Shown: one piece after another, positions 24,589 to 32,515 of the stretch
Layout: each line of letters begins with the position of its first letter
Position numbering within the stretch: position 1 is the stretch's first letter
NCBI GenBank assembly: GCA_023460085.1
Contig: JAEWRI010000021.1
Location: forward strand, 1-64,000
Length of the DNA stretch: 64,000 bases
Reading direction: 5' to 3'
From: Bacillota bacterium
Lineage (GTDB): Bacteria; Bacillota; Clostridia; Christensenellales; SZUA-584
The notes under the pieces: generated by a model
What the model was told of the DNA's origin: nothing
The model's input: only the letters and a program-made list of their open reading frames with translations
Databases searched by the model: none
Made by a program: the position numbers and the translations under genes

Positions 24589-25016
24589 AAAAGGTTGGAT
24601 TGCTGCTTGCCGCAATCATGCTGACGGCAGCCCTCTTTGCGGGCTGTGGAATTAAAGAGGCTGACATTCCCTATGCGGACGGGATGGCGGAGAACATACT
24701 ACAGGGCATTAAAGCGAATGACTACGCCATGTTCAGCCGTGATTTCAGCGGAAAGTTGAAGGCCGCTATCAACGAAGACGCGTTTTTGGGTATGGTTGCC
24801 CAGTTTGCGGATACGATTGGGACTTATGAGAGTAAGGCATTCGCTCAGGCAGCGAATAAGACAGAGGATGATGTGGAATATACTGTCGTTGTGTATAAAG
24901 CGAAGTTTACAGAGGAAGACAGCGATGTGCTGGTCACCGTTACCTTCGGGGGCGAAGACGACAGCCGCACGGTGGAAGGGCTGTTCTTTACATCGCCCAT
25001 ACTGCGCGGAGAATAA
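24585..25016 (+). CDS. DUF3887-like lipoprotein
   Basis: This 143-residue protein has a lipoprotein signal ending FAGC (Cys21) and a single small domain (about 25-140) that resembles DUF3887, with NDYAMFSRDFSGKLK and TVVVYKAKF segments. This fold is NTF2-like and has no known catalytic role. It is translationally coupled to the YhfC-like protease, so the two may act together at the membrane. Confidence 0.78.
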   Translation: MKKVGLLLAAIMLTAALFAGCGIKEADIPYADGMAENILQGIKANDYAMFSRDFSGKLKAAINEDAFLGMVAQFADTIGTYESKAFAQAANKTEDDVEYTVVVYKAKFTEEDSDVLVTVTFGGEDDSRTVEGLFFTSPILRGE

Positions 25017-25032
25017 TTATTCGTAATAGTTA

Positions 25033-25061
25033 TTGATAAGCTCTCGGCTTTGTGTTATAAT
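25033..25061 (+). promoter_or_regulatory. Sigma-A promoter for the Ohr/OsmC gene
   Basis: TTGATA (25033-25038), 17-bp spacer and perfect TATAAT (25056-25061). No clear OhrR operator dyad is visible. Confidence 0.8.
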
Positions 25062-25090
25062 GCAATAAATAAGGACAAGGAGTAAACGCA

Positions 25091-25516
25091 ATGAAAGTAG
25101 CATATCAGACGACGGCGTATTCCACGGGCGGGCGCAACGGTCATGTACGCGTGGAGGGAACACCGATAGATTTTGAAATGGCACTGCCTGCAGAGATGGG
25201 CGGAGGCAATAAGCCGGGCGTCAATCCGGAGCAGCTTTTTGCCGCGGGTTACTCGGCCTGCTTCGGCAGCGCGCTGCAGCACGTGATCCGTGTGCGGAAA
25301 TTGAGTCTGCCCGCGCCCGATGTGCAGGCAACGGCGGGTATCGGACAGGACGACGAAGGCAACTATGAGCTCCGTGTGGATATCATAGCCGTAGTGGACA
25401 CCGATGACGCGGCGCTGGCGGAAAGCATCGCGCAGGAGGCGCATACCGTATGCCCGTATTCCCGTGCGACACGCGGCAATATCACCGTTACGGTGGCGGG
25501 GCGCGCGAAACGATAA
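25091..25516 (+). CDS. Ohr/OsmC-family organic hydroperoxide reductase
   Basis: This 141-residue protein has the two redox-active cysteines of the Ohr group: Cys57 in NPEQLFAAGYSACF and Cys121 in HTVCPYSRATRGN. Ohr proteins reduce organic hydroperoxides with dihydrolipoyl-type thiols, so it may draw on the lipoyl chemistry encoded elsewhere in the window; that link is speculative. It is a single-gene unit between its own promoter and a strong terminator. Confidence 0.93.
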   Translation: MKVAYQTTAYSTGGRNGHVRVEGTPIDFEMALPAEMGGGNKPGVNPEQLFAAGYSACFGSALQHVIRVRKLSLPAPDVQATAGIGQDDEGNYELRVDIIAVVDTDDAALAESIAQEAHTVCPYSRATRGNITVTVAGRAKR

Positions 25517-25536
25517 TATGCCTTCCATTTTGCAGA

Positions 25537-25567
25537 AAAGCCGCGGAGAAACCTCCGCGGCATTTTA
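25537..25567 (+). terminator. Terminator after the Ohr gene
   Basis: GCCGCGGAG (25540-25548), loop AAAC and CTCCGCGGC form a perfect 9-bp stem followed by ATTTTA. Confidence 0.85.
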
Positions 25568-25615
25568 CTATGACAACCGATGAAATCTATTCTCAATTTG
25601 TTTATGATCGGCGTA

Positions 25616-25643
25616 TTGTATTAGCCCATAAAACGCATATACT
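25616..25643 (+). promoter_or_regulatory. Promoter for the epimerase gene
   Basis: TTGTAT (25616-25621), 16-bp spacer and TATACT (25638-25643). Confidence 0.55.
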
Positions 25644-25702
25644 GAAGATGCGCACAACAGGCACATTATGGGAAGAATGGGCGCAGGACAGGAGGCAACT
25701 CA

Positions 25703-26716
25703 ATGAAGGTGTTTATGGTAGGCGGTACAGGTTTGCTGGGCAGCGAAGCCGCCGCGGAGTTGATACGGCGCGGACATGAGGTGGTGTCTGTCGCGCTGCC
25801 GCCGCTGCCGGCTGGCGCACCGATTCCGCCGGAGATGAAAATAGAATTCGGCAATTATCTGGAGCTGTCGGACGAAACACTGAAAGGGTATATGAAAGAC
25901 TGTGAGGGCTTCGTTTTCGCGGCGGGGGTGGATGAGCGCGTGGAAGCGTCTCCGCCTATATACGAGTTCTTCAAAAAATACAACATCACGCCGCTGGAGC
26001 GTTTGCTGTGCATCGCGAAGGAAAGCGGCGCAAAGCACGCCGTGGTCTGCGGGTCGTACTTCTCTTACTTCGACAAGCTATGGCCGGAAAAACAGCTGTC
26101 CCGCTGGCACCCTTACATCCGGAGCCGTCGGGATCAGGAAGCGGTCGCGCTATCCTTCGCGGAGGAAGGGATGGATGTGGCGGTGCTGGAGCTGCCGTAC
26201 ATATTCGGCGCGCAGCCGGGGCGCAAACCCGTATGGGTTTTTCTGGTGGAGATGCTGCGCGGCATGAAGGGTGCGACGCTCTATCCGAAGGGCGGCACCA
26301 CGATGGTGACGGTACGGCAGGTGGGGCAGGCGATTGCGGGCGCGCTGGAGCGCAACCGGGGCGGGGCTTGTTATCCCATAGGCTATTTTAACATGGCATG
26401 GAAGGAAATGCTGCGTATTTTCCACAAATACATGGGCTGTCCGGAAAAGAAGATCATCACCATTCCCACCTGGCTGTATAAGCTGGGCATGCGCAAGGTA
26501 ATGAAGCAGCAGCAGGCGGCCGGTCACGAGGGCGGCCTCAACATGGTGAAATTTGCGTCGCTGCAGTGCGTTAAGCAGTATATCGACAAGTCGTTGGGAT
26601 GCGAACCGCTGGGCGTGCAGCCGGACGACATCGACGCGGCCGTCGGCAGCTCAATACGGCTGTGTCTGGATGTGCTGGATGGCAAGGCGAAGACCATCGG
26701 CATGAAGGGGGAGTAA
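25703..26716 (+). CDS. NAD-dependent epimerase/dehydratase (extended SDR)
   Basis: This 337-residue protein begins with the extended-SDR nucleotide motif VGGTGLLGSEAA and has LELPYIFGAQPGR-type substrate-domain segments. The expected catalytic YxxxK is not obvious: the region reads SYFSYFDKLWPEK and HPYIRSRRDQE, where YIRSR would replace it. Activity and substrate are therefore open. It may act on a sugar nucleotide or be a regulatory SDR. RBS AGGAGG precedes the ATG. Confidence 0.78.
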   Translation: MKVFMVGGTGLLGSEAAAELIRRGHEVVSVALPPLPAGAPIPPEMKIEFGNYLELSDETLKGYMKDCEGFVFAAGVDERVEASPPIYEFFKKYNITPLERLLCIAKESGAKHAVVCGSYFSYFDKLWPEKQLSRWHPYIRSRRDQEAVALSFAEEGMDVAVLELPYIFGAQPGRKPVWVFLVEMLRGMKGATLYPKGGTTMVTVRQVGQAIAGALERNRGGACYPIGYFNMAWKEMLRIFHKYMGCPEKKIITIPTWLYKLGMRKVMKQQQAAGHEGGLNMVKFASLQCVKQYIDKSLGCEPLGVQPDDIDAAVGSSIRLCLDVLDGKAKTIGMKGE

Positions 26717-26741
26717 GCGCCGCACATTGTCAACAAGTATG

Positions 26742-26769
26742 AAAAGAGGCACCGCACAGGGTGCCTTTT
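26742..26769. terminator. Bidirectional terminator between convergent genes
   Basis: GGCACC (26748-26753) and GGTGCC (26760-26765) with AAAAGA before and TTTT after; it can serve both the epimerase and the LacI-type gene. Confidence 0.8.
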
Positions 26770-26807
26770 CGATATCCGCGAGCATTCTGTCAGCGCGGCG
26801 CAGAGTT

Positions 26808-27818
26808 CTATTCGCGGGGGATATGGCGCAGTGACTCCCGCAGTACGATCCGCGAGGGGAACTGTATTTTCATGATGCGGCTGTCGTTTTGTGAGATCAT
26901 CTCCATCAGACGCCGCACTGCCGCAGTGCCGATTTCCTTGGTGGGAATTTCCATCGTGGACAGCGGCGGTGCCATCAGCGCGCTCATGGCGATGTTGTTA
27001 AAACCGAACAGACCGACATCCGACGGACAGCGTAACCCCCTTTTATGCATGACGTTCAGTATGACGGATGCCAGCGTATCGCTGCCCGCGAATATCACCT
27101 CGGGCAGCGGCTCCAGGGAAAACAGCTTTGCGGCGTATTCCGCGCACAGGTCCAAATCCCAATTGCAGTTATATGTCAGTGCCGGGTCATAGGGTATGCC
27201 GTTGCGGAAGAGCACCTCGCGGTAAGCGGCCATGCGCGGTGAGTGGTCGAAATGATTGCTGGGGGAGCTGCCGCCAATGTAAGCGATACGCCGGTAGCCA
27301 TGCTCGACGAGGCAGTTCATCACCTGAAAGTTCGATTCATAATTATCAAAGCCCACGCAGTTGAATTCGGTGGTTTGCAGATCGACCGCGATGATGTGCG
27401 GTATGCTGGACTTCAGCTGGCTCAGCATATGCTCGGGCAGTGCTTCCATCAGTATCAGACCGCTCAGCCCGAACGAACAGAGCTCTGACAGCACCGCGGG
27501 ATTCTCCAGCTCGTTGTAGTTGCGCACGACCGGTATCAGCGCGTTTTGGCGGACGCACTCTTCTTCCGCGGAAGAGAGTATGGAGGTGAAGAAAGGATCC
27601 GAATACTTCTCTGCGGTCAGCGCAAGCACGCACCCCAACAGCATTTTCCTGGGCATCTTCTTGGGCGCTTTTACAATGTAGTTTAGTTTTCTCGCTGCTT
27701 CCAGCACGCTTTGCCGCGTTTTCTCCGTGATCTCAAAGCTGCTGTCCTGAGACAGCACGCGGGATACGGTCGCTATTGATGTGCCGGCTTCTTTGGCGAC
27801 GTCTCTGATGTTGGCCAT
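26808..27818 (-). CDS. LacI-family transcriptional regulator
   Basis: This 336-residue regulator has an N-terminal LacI helix-turn-helix (IRDVAKEAGTSIATVSRVL, 4-22) and a periplasmic-binding-protein-like effector domain. The start is the ATG at 27818, behind GGAGG; the longer frame covers the promoter and operator. It is divergent from the GH4-ABC operon and most likely responds to a sugar from that pathway. A perfect TGTTTACTAAACA palindrome lies over its own expected start site, which suggests autoregulation. Confidence 0.92.
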   Translation of the reverse strand: MANIRDVAKEAGTSIATVSRVLSQDSSFEITEKTRQSVLEAARKLNYIVKAPKKMPRKMLLGCVLALTAEKYSDPFFTSILSSAEEECVRQNALIPVVRNYNELENPAVLSELCSFGLSGLILMEALPEHMLSQLKSSIPHIIAVDLQTTEFNCVGFDNYESNFQVMNCLVEHGYRRIAYIGGSSPSNHFDHSPRMAAYREVLFRNGIPYDPALTYNCNWDLDLCAEYAAKLFSLEPLPEVIFAGSDTLASVILNVMHKRGLRCPSDVGLFGFNNIAMSALMAPPLSTMEIPTKEIGTAAVRRLMEMISQNDSRIMKIQFPSRIVLRESLRHIPRE

Positions 27819-27829
27819 GGTAACCTCCG

Positions 27830-27842
27830 TGTTTACTAAACA
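27830..27842. promoter_or_regulatory. LacI-type operator O1
   Basis: TGTTTACTAAACA, a palindrome with 6-bp arms, sits just after the -10 of the regulator promoter. Close variants occur at 28023-28038 and 28056-28068 before the GH4 gene. Confidence 0.75.
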
Positions 27843-27843
27843 A

Positions 27844-27872
27844 ATTATACGCGATGAAATCCGTATTGGCAA
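27844..27872 (-). promoter_or_regulatory. Promoter of the LacI-type regulator
   Basis: On the minus strand TTGCCA (27867-27872), 17-bp spacer and TATAAT (27844-27849). Confidence 0.75.
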
Positions 27873-27994
27873 GGATTAATTTTGAGAAATTCAATTATCG
27901 TGCCAGCCTCAGATTAAGCTTGATACATAGCAGGGATTCCGGTGAGCAAAGAAAAACGAAGTCCTTTTCTGTCTGGGCAAATCCAAAATCTCTA

Positions 27995-28023
27995 TTTACA
28001 AAACAGCCTATTTGTGCTAAGCT
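27995..28023 (+). promoter_or_regulatory. Possible promoter of the GH4-ABC operon
   Basis: TTTACA (27995-28000), 17-bp spacer and a poor TAAGCT (28018-28023). The position just before operator O2 fits repression, but the -10 is weak. Confidence 0.4.
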
Positions 28024-28068
28024 TGTTTAGTAAAACAAATTACAACGAAATATGATGTTAACTAAACA
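28023..28068 (+). promoter_or_regulatory. LacI-type operators O2 and O3
   Basis: TTGTTTAGTAAAACAA (28023-28038) and TGTTAACTAAACA (28056-28068) resemble O1: the first has one extra base, the second one changed base. They lie between the likely promoter and the GH4 start. Confidence 0.65.
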
Positions 28069-28085
28069 TAAGGAGTTCCGCTTCC

Positions 28086-29414
28086 ATGAGAAAAAAGTTT
28101 GCATTTATCGGGGCTGGCTCGCTGGATTTTACCCGCGATCTCGTCAGAGACATTCTTACGTTTGAGGCTTTCAGAGACTGCGAGATTTCCCTGATGGATA
28201 TCAACGGAAAAAGGCTGCAGTACGCCAAAGCCGGCGTGGAAAGGATTATCGCGGCGGGCGGCTACAGCGCTGTGGTCACCGCAACGCAGGACCGCAGGGA
28301 AGCGCTGAAGGGCGCGGACGGCGTACTGATCACAATCTTGCAGGGCGGCGTTGATGTCTGGCGCTACGATATCGAAATACCCATGAAATACGGCGTGGAC
28401 ATTTGCGTTGGCGATACGCGCGGCCCCTCGGGCATATTCCGCTTTCTGCGCACCGCGCCCGTCATGCTGGACATACTGCATGATGTGGAAGACGTCTGTC
28501 CAAACGCGGTGGTGCTGAATTATACCAACCCGATGGCCATGCTTGTCAGCTACATGCAGTCCCAGTCCGAGGTAAATGTGACGGGATTGTGCCACAGCGT
28601 ACAGGGCACCGCGGAGCTGCTTGCGGGATGGATTGGCGCAGACATCAAGGATGTGGAATATACGTGCGCGGGCATCAATCACCAGGCGTTCTATCTGGAC
28701 TACAAAGTCAATGGAGAGGATGCGTATCCGCGCATCTGGAAGGCCATCGAACGGCCTGAGGTGGCGGCGGAGGAGCCGGTGCGTATCGAAATGTTCCGGC
28801 ATCTGAAGCACTTTCCGACAGAGTCCTCCGGTCATAACTCGGAATACGTGGCATGGTTCCGCAAACGGCCCGACCTTTTGGAGAAGTACTGCACGCACGG
28901 CACCGGCTGGAACCCGGGAGAGCACGCGTTTATACTCAAGGATTACCTGCGGCTGAAGGACACGTGGGAGCAGGAATACACGAGCTGGCTGGAGCACGGC
29001 GATATCGAGCTGGCGCGCGGGGAAGAGTACGCGTCCAACATATTCAACGCGCTGTTCGGCGATAATATGCCGTATCAATTCAACGCCAACATGAGGAACA
29101 AAGGGCAGATTACCAACCTCGATATGGGTGCATGCGTGGAAGCGCCGGTGCTGGCGTCAAAGTACGGCATTCATTCGCTGGGTGCGGTAACGCTCCCGCA
29201 GAACCTGGCTGCGCTCGTCGGGCTGTCCTCGCGGATAGAGGAACTGGCGGTCAGGGCTGTGGTGGAAAAAGACCCGGAAAAAGTTTTTGCGGCGATTCTG
29301 TTCGATCCCCTTACCGCAAGCGTCTGCAGCATGGATGAAATACATCGCATGGTGAAGGAGATGTTTGAGCAGAACGCGCCGTATCTGGGGTATTTTAAGA
29401 CCCCAATAAAATAA
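28086..29414 (+). CDS. Glycoside hydrolase family 4 protein
   Basis: This 442-residue enzyme has the GH4 NAD+ site (FIGAGSLDFT, 7-16), NYTNPMAM (145-152), the metal/catalytic CHS motif (169-171 in GLCHSVQ) and GINHQAF (196-202). GH4 enzymes use NAD+ and Mn2+ in an oxidation-elimination mechanism on intracellular glycosides. The CHS form fits alpha-galactosidases, alpha-glucosidases and alpha-galacturonidases or glucuronidases; I cannot pick one. The beta-helix lipoprotein in the same operon hints at plant polysaccharide fragments. ATG after AAGGAG. Confidence 0.92.
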   Translation: MRKKFAFIGAGSLDFTRDLVRDILTFEAFRDCEISLMDINGKRLQYAKAGVERIIAAGGYSAVVTATQDRREALKGADGVLITILQGGVDVWRYDIEIPMKYGVDICVGDTRGPSGIFRFLRTAPVMLDILHDVEDVCPNAVVLNYTNPMAMLVSYMQSQSEVNVTGLCHSVQGTAELLAGWIGADIKDVEYTCAGINHQAFYLDYKVNGEDAYPRIWKAIERPEVAAEEPVRIEMFRHLKHFPTESSGHNSEYVAWFRKRPDLLEKYCTHGTGWNPGEHAFILKDYLRLKDTWEQEYTSWLEHGDIELARGEEYASNIFNALFGDNMPYQFNANMRNKGQITNLDMGACVEAPVLASKYGIHSLGAVTLPQNLAALVGLSSRIEELAVRAVVEKDPEKVFAAILFDPLTASVCSMDEIHRMVKEMFEQNAPYLGYFKTPIK

Positions 29415-29427
29415 GGAGGCCAGAAAG

Positions 29428-30717
29428 ATGAAGAAACTGTTGGTATGTTTGTTGGCGGCCGTGATGGTGCTGGGGATCGCGGGCTGCGGAAGCCCCGCGG
29501 GCGAATCCCCCCAAACCTCCGGCTCGACGGAACAGGTCGTGCTGACCTTCTGGGCGCATCAGGAGGCATGGAATACCTCCTATCAGAACATCGCGGATGC
29601 CTATATGGCGGAGCATCCCAATGTGAAAATACAGTTCGAATTCTTCCCGTACGACGAGTATGAAGCGAAGATGCAGACGTCGCTGATCGCTACCTCCAAC
29701 AGCGCCGACATTTACGAGCTGTGGGGCGGCTGGGCAATCGATTTTGCGCCGAGCGGCGCGCTTGCCGAAATCCCCGAGGAGATGGCGACAGAGGTGCGCA
29801 ACGACTCGTATCCCTCCACCATCGGTTCACTGGAATACGAGGGCAAGCTTTACGGTCTGCCGATGGAATTCAACATTGAGTGCGGCGGCATGTTTGTCAA
29901 CCTGCACCTGCTGGAACAGAACGGCATGACCATCCCGACCACGTGGGATGATCTGGTGGCGGATGCGAAGCAGGCGTCTGTGTGGAATGGCAATGAAATC
30001 AGCGTCCGCGGCTTCGATTTCGTCAACTGGGATTCGGTGACGTACCTCTGGACGTCGATGATACTCTCCTCGGGCGGGCAGTACCTCAATGACGACGGCA
30101 CCTTTAACTTTACTTCCCCGGAAGCCAAGGAAGCCTTTACGGTGCTGGCGAACCTCGTCAACGAGGACAAGGTGACGGATCTGATGGGCCTCACGGGCGG
30201 CGGAGACATGGAAGGCTACCAGATGCTCTTTGCGGATCAGGCGCTGTTTGTGCCGCGCGGGCCGTGGCCCATGGCGGAAGCCAAAGAGACGTTTGAACTG
30301 ACCTACGGTACGGACTTTACGTACGCGGCACTGCCGTGGTACGGAGATACACCGGCGTTCGCGGCGGAGACGGGCTGGGCGCTGGCGGTCAACGGCAACA
30401 GCGAGAAGAAGGATGCCGCGTTCGATTTCCTCAAGTACTTTTACAGCGACGAAGTGTTGATGCAGCACAATATCTACTGCTCGATGATACCGCCGAAGAA
30501 ATCCGTCGCGCAGGATCCGGCGCTGCTGGAGGCGATGCCTTTCCTGGAGCCGCTTGTAAAAATACTGGACGATGCGCAGTATATCGGCTATTTCAATACC
30601 GATGTATTTAAGGAAGCCATCAACAATACGTTCGTCGATTACTGCTCCGGCGTGTATGGAAGCGTGGACGAAGCGCTGACGCATCTGCAAACCGAATTAA
30701 ACGATACTATAGGCTAA
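29428..30717 (+). CDS. Sugar ABC transporter substrate-binding lipoprotein
   Basis: This 429-residue family 1 extracellular binding protein has a lipoprotein signal ending IAGC (Cys20), then VVLTFWAHQEAWN and NIADAYMAEHPNVKIQFE typical of the group. It delivers an oligosaccharide or glycoside to the two downstream permeases. No dedicated ATPase gene is present, so a shared MsmX-type ATPase encoded elsewhere probably drives uptake. RBS AAGGAGG. A stem-loop separates it from the permease genes. Confidence 0.93.
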   Translation: MKKLLVCLLAAVMVLGIAGCGSPAGESPQTSGSTEQVVLTFWAHQEAWNTSYQNIADAYMAEHPNVKIQFEFFPYDEYEAKMQTSLIATSNSADIYELWGGWAIDFAPSGALAEIPEEMATEVRNDSYPSTIGSLEYEGKLYGLPMEFNIECGGMFVNLHLLEQNGMTIPTTWDDLVADAKQASVWNGNEISVRGFDFVNWDSVTYLWTSMILSSGGQYLNDDGTFNFTSPEAKEAFTVLANLVNEDKVTDLMGLTGGGDMEGYQMLFADQALFVPRGPWPMAEAKETFELTYGTDFTYAALPWYGDTPAFAAETGWALAVNGNSEKKDAAFDFLKYFYSDEVLMQHNIYCSMIPPKKSVAQDPALLEAMPFLEPLVKILDDAQYIGYFNTDVFKEAINNTFVDYCSGVYGSVDEALTHLQTELNDTIG

Positions 30718-30725
30718 AATCAGTG

Positions 30726-30773
30726 CCGGACAAGGGGAGAGGCGGAAGTCTCTCCCTGCTTTCCGGCGCGGTG
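30726..30773 (+). other. Intercistronic stem-loop after the binding-protein gene
   Basis: GGGAGAG and CTCTCCC form an inner stem, and GCCGGA and TCCGGC an outer one. No T tract follows. Such hairpins often protect the upstream mRNA and raise binding-protein levels over permeases. Confidence 0.55.
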
Positions 30774-30789
30774 GCTGCGGGGAGGCACC

Positions 30790-31668
30790 ATGAAAAATAA
30801 GAAGTTTGTTTCGGCGATAATGACTCCCACTTTTCTGTATTTAGGCCTGTTCATGTTTGTGCCCATACTGGGCAATATCGCGGTTTCATTCATGGACTAC
30901 AACCCGCTGAGAACAGATAACGCCTTCATCGGGCTGGAGAACTATGCGCGGATGCTGGGCGACGACTCGTTTTACAAGGCGCTTGGCAATACCCTGGTGT
31001 TTGTGGTAATTACGGTGGCGCTCAATATCCTGCTGTCGCTGACCATTGCCACGCTCATCAGCCAGCTGAAGTCCAACAAAACACGCAGCTTTTTCCGGAT
31101 GATCGCATTTCTGCCGTGCATCGCGCCACTGGTGGCGTCCAGCGTGGTCTGGCTGCGGAGCATATATCCCACGCAGTCCGGCCTGCTGAACATGATCATC
31201 AAGGCGTGCGGCGGAGGCGCGATTAACTGGCTGGGCAGCGCCGATTACCTGATGATTGCGGCAGTAATATTTACGCTCTGGGCAGATATCGGATATAACA
31301 TCATACTGTTTTCGGCAGGCATCGACGGCATCCCGGGCGAGTTTTATCAGGCGAGCAGCCTTGACGGCGCGGGCAGGTGGAGACAGTTTAAAAAGATTAC
31401 GCTTCCGCTGCTGGGCAGAACCACGGCCTTTGTGCTGATCATGACGCTGATTTCCCACTTCCAGATGTTCGCGCAGTTCAACGTGCTGGCTTACCGGGGA
31501 ACAGGGCCGCAGGAATCGGGTTTGGTGCTTACCAGCTACATATACAAAATGGCGTTTGAACAGAAGGAAATGGGATACGCCTCGGCAATATCGATGGCGC
31601 TGTTCGTCATCATACTGATCATCACGCTGATACAACAGCGGCTGAGCAAAGTGGACTGGGAGTACTGA
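30790..31668 (+). CDS. Sugar ABC transporter permease (MalF/UgpA-like)
   Basis: This 292-residue protein has six predicted membrane helices and the EAA-type coupling loop YQASSLDGAGRWRQFKKIT near residues 190-208. It pairs with the next gene, 1 bp downstream, to form the transmembrane channel. RBS GGGGAGG. Confidence 0.93.
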   Translation: MKNKKFVSAIMTPTFLYLGLFMFVPILGNIAVSFMDYNPLRTDNAFIGLENYARMLGDDSFYKALGNTLVFVVITVALNILLSLTIATLISQLKSNKTRSFFRMIAFLPCIAPLVASSVVWLRSIYPTQSGLLNMIIKACGGGAINWLGSADYLMIAAVIFTLWADIGYNIILFSAGIDGIPGEFYQASSLDGAGRWRQFKKITLPLLGRTTAFVLIMTLISHFQMFAQFNVLAYRGTGPQESGLVLTSYIYKMAFEQKEMGYASAISMALFVIILIITLIQQRLSKVDWEY

Positions 31669-31669
31669 T

Positions 31670-32491
31670 ATGAAAAGAGACAGACTGAATCGGCTAATTA
31701 TCGTGCTGATACTGCTGGTATTTGCGGCGGTAGTGGTGCTGCCTTACCTGTGGATGATGTCCAACTCCTTTAAATCCACCAAGGAGATACTGACCGAACC
31801 GGGCAACATACTGCCTGCGGATCCCACGCTTTCAGGGTACGAAAAGGTATTGACGAAGGCGCCGTTCTTCAAGTGGCTGCTGAATTCGCTGTTCATCACT
31901 ACGCTGAGCACCGCGGCGGTGCTGTTTACAAGCTCTCTGGTGGGATATATATTCTCCAAATATTCGTTCCGAAGCAAGAAGACCGCCTTTATGATGCTGC
32001 TGGCCACGATGATGGTGCCCGCGCAGGCCGTGATGATACCGACGTTTATCATTATCAACGGCATCGGACTGTACAACTCCGTCTGGGCGCTGATAGTGCC
32101 CGCGCTGTTCAGCGTGTTCGGCATCTATCTATGCAAGCAGTTCTGCGATGAAATTCCCAAGGAGCTGATGGAGAGCGCAAAGATAGACGGTGCGGGGGAC
32201 ATGCGCATCTACTTCAAAATCGTACTGCCCCAGATTCGTCCCGCTATCGGCGCACTGGGAATATTCACCTTTCTGGATAAATGGAATGATTACCTGAGCC
32301 CGTTGATATACCTCAATTCTTCCGACAAAATGACGCTGCCGCTGGCGCTGTCCTATTTCAACCAGCAGCATCTGACGGATCTGTCGGCTACGATGGCGGC
32401 ATCCGCGCTGATCATGATACCGGTGGCCATCGTATTCATCATCTTCCAGAAGCAGTTCATCAAAGGCATTTCAATTACGGGAATGAAATAG
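31670..32491 (+). CDS. Sugar ABC transporter permease (MalG/UgpE-like)
   Basis: This 273-residue CUT1-type permease has six helices and the coupling loop ELMESAKIDGAGDMRIYFKI (about 164-183). The C-terminal FQKQFIKGISITGMK is characteristic of the family. It is translationally linked to the preceding permease. Confidence 0.93.
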   Translation: MKRDRLNRLIIVLILLVFAAVVVLPYLWMMSNSFKSTKEILTEPGNILPADPTLSGYEKVLTKAPFFKWLLNSLFITTLSTAAVLFTSSLVGYIFSKYSFRSKKTAFMMLLATMMVPAQAVMIPTFIIINGIGLYNSVWALIVPALFSVFGIYLCKQFCDEIPKELMESAKIDGAGDMRIYFKIVLPQIRPAIGALGIFTFLDKWNDYLSPLIYLNSSDKMTLPLALSYFNQQHLTDLSATMAASALIMIPVAIVFIIFQKQFIKGISITGMK

Positions 32492-32515
32492 ACTCTACGG
32501 GCAGGGAGGGAACAT

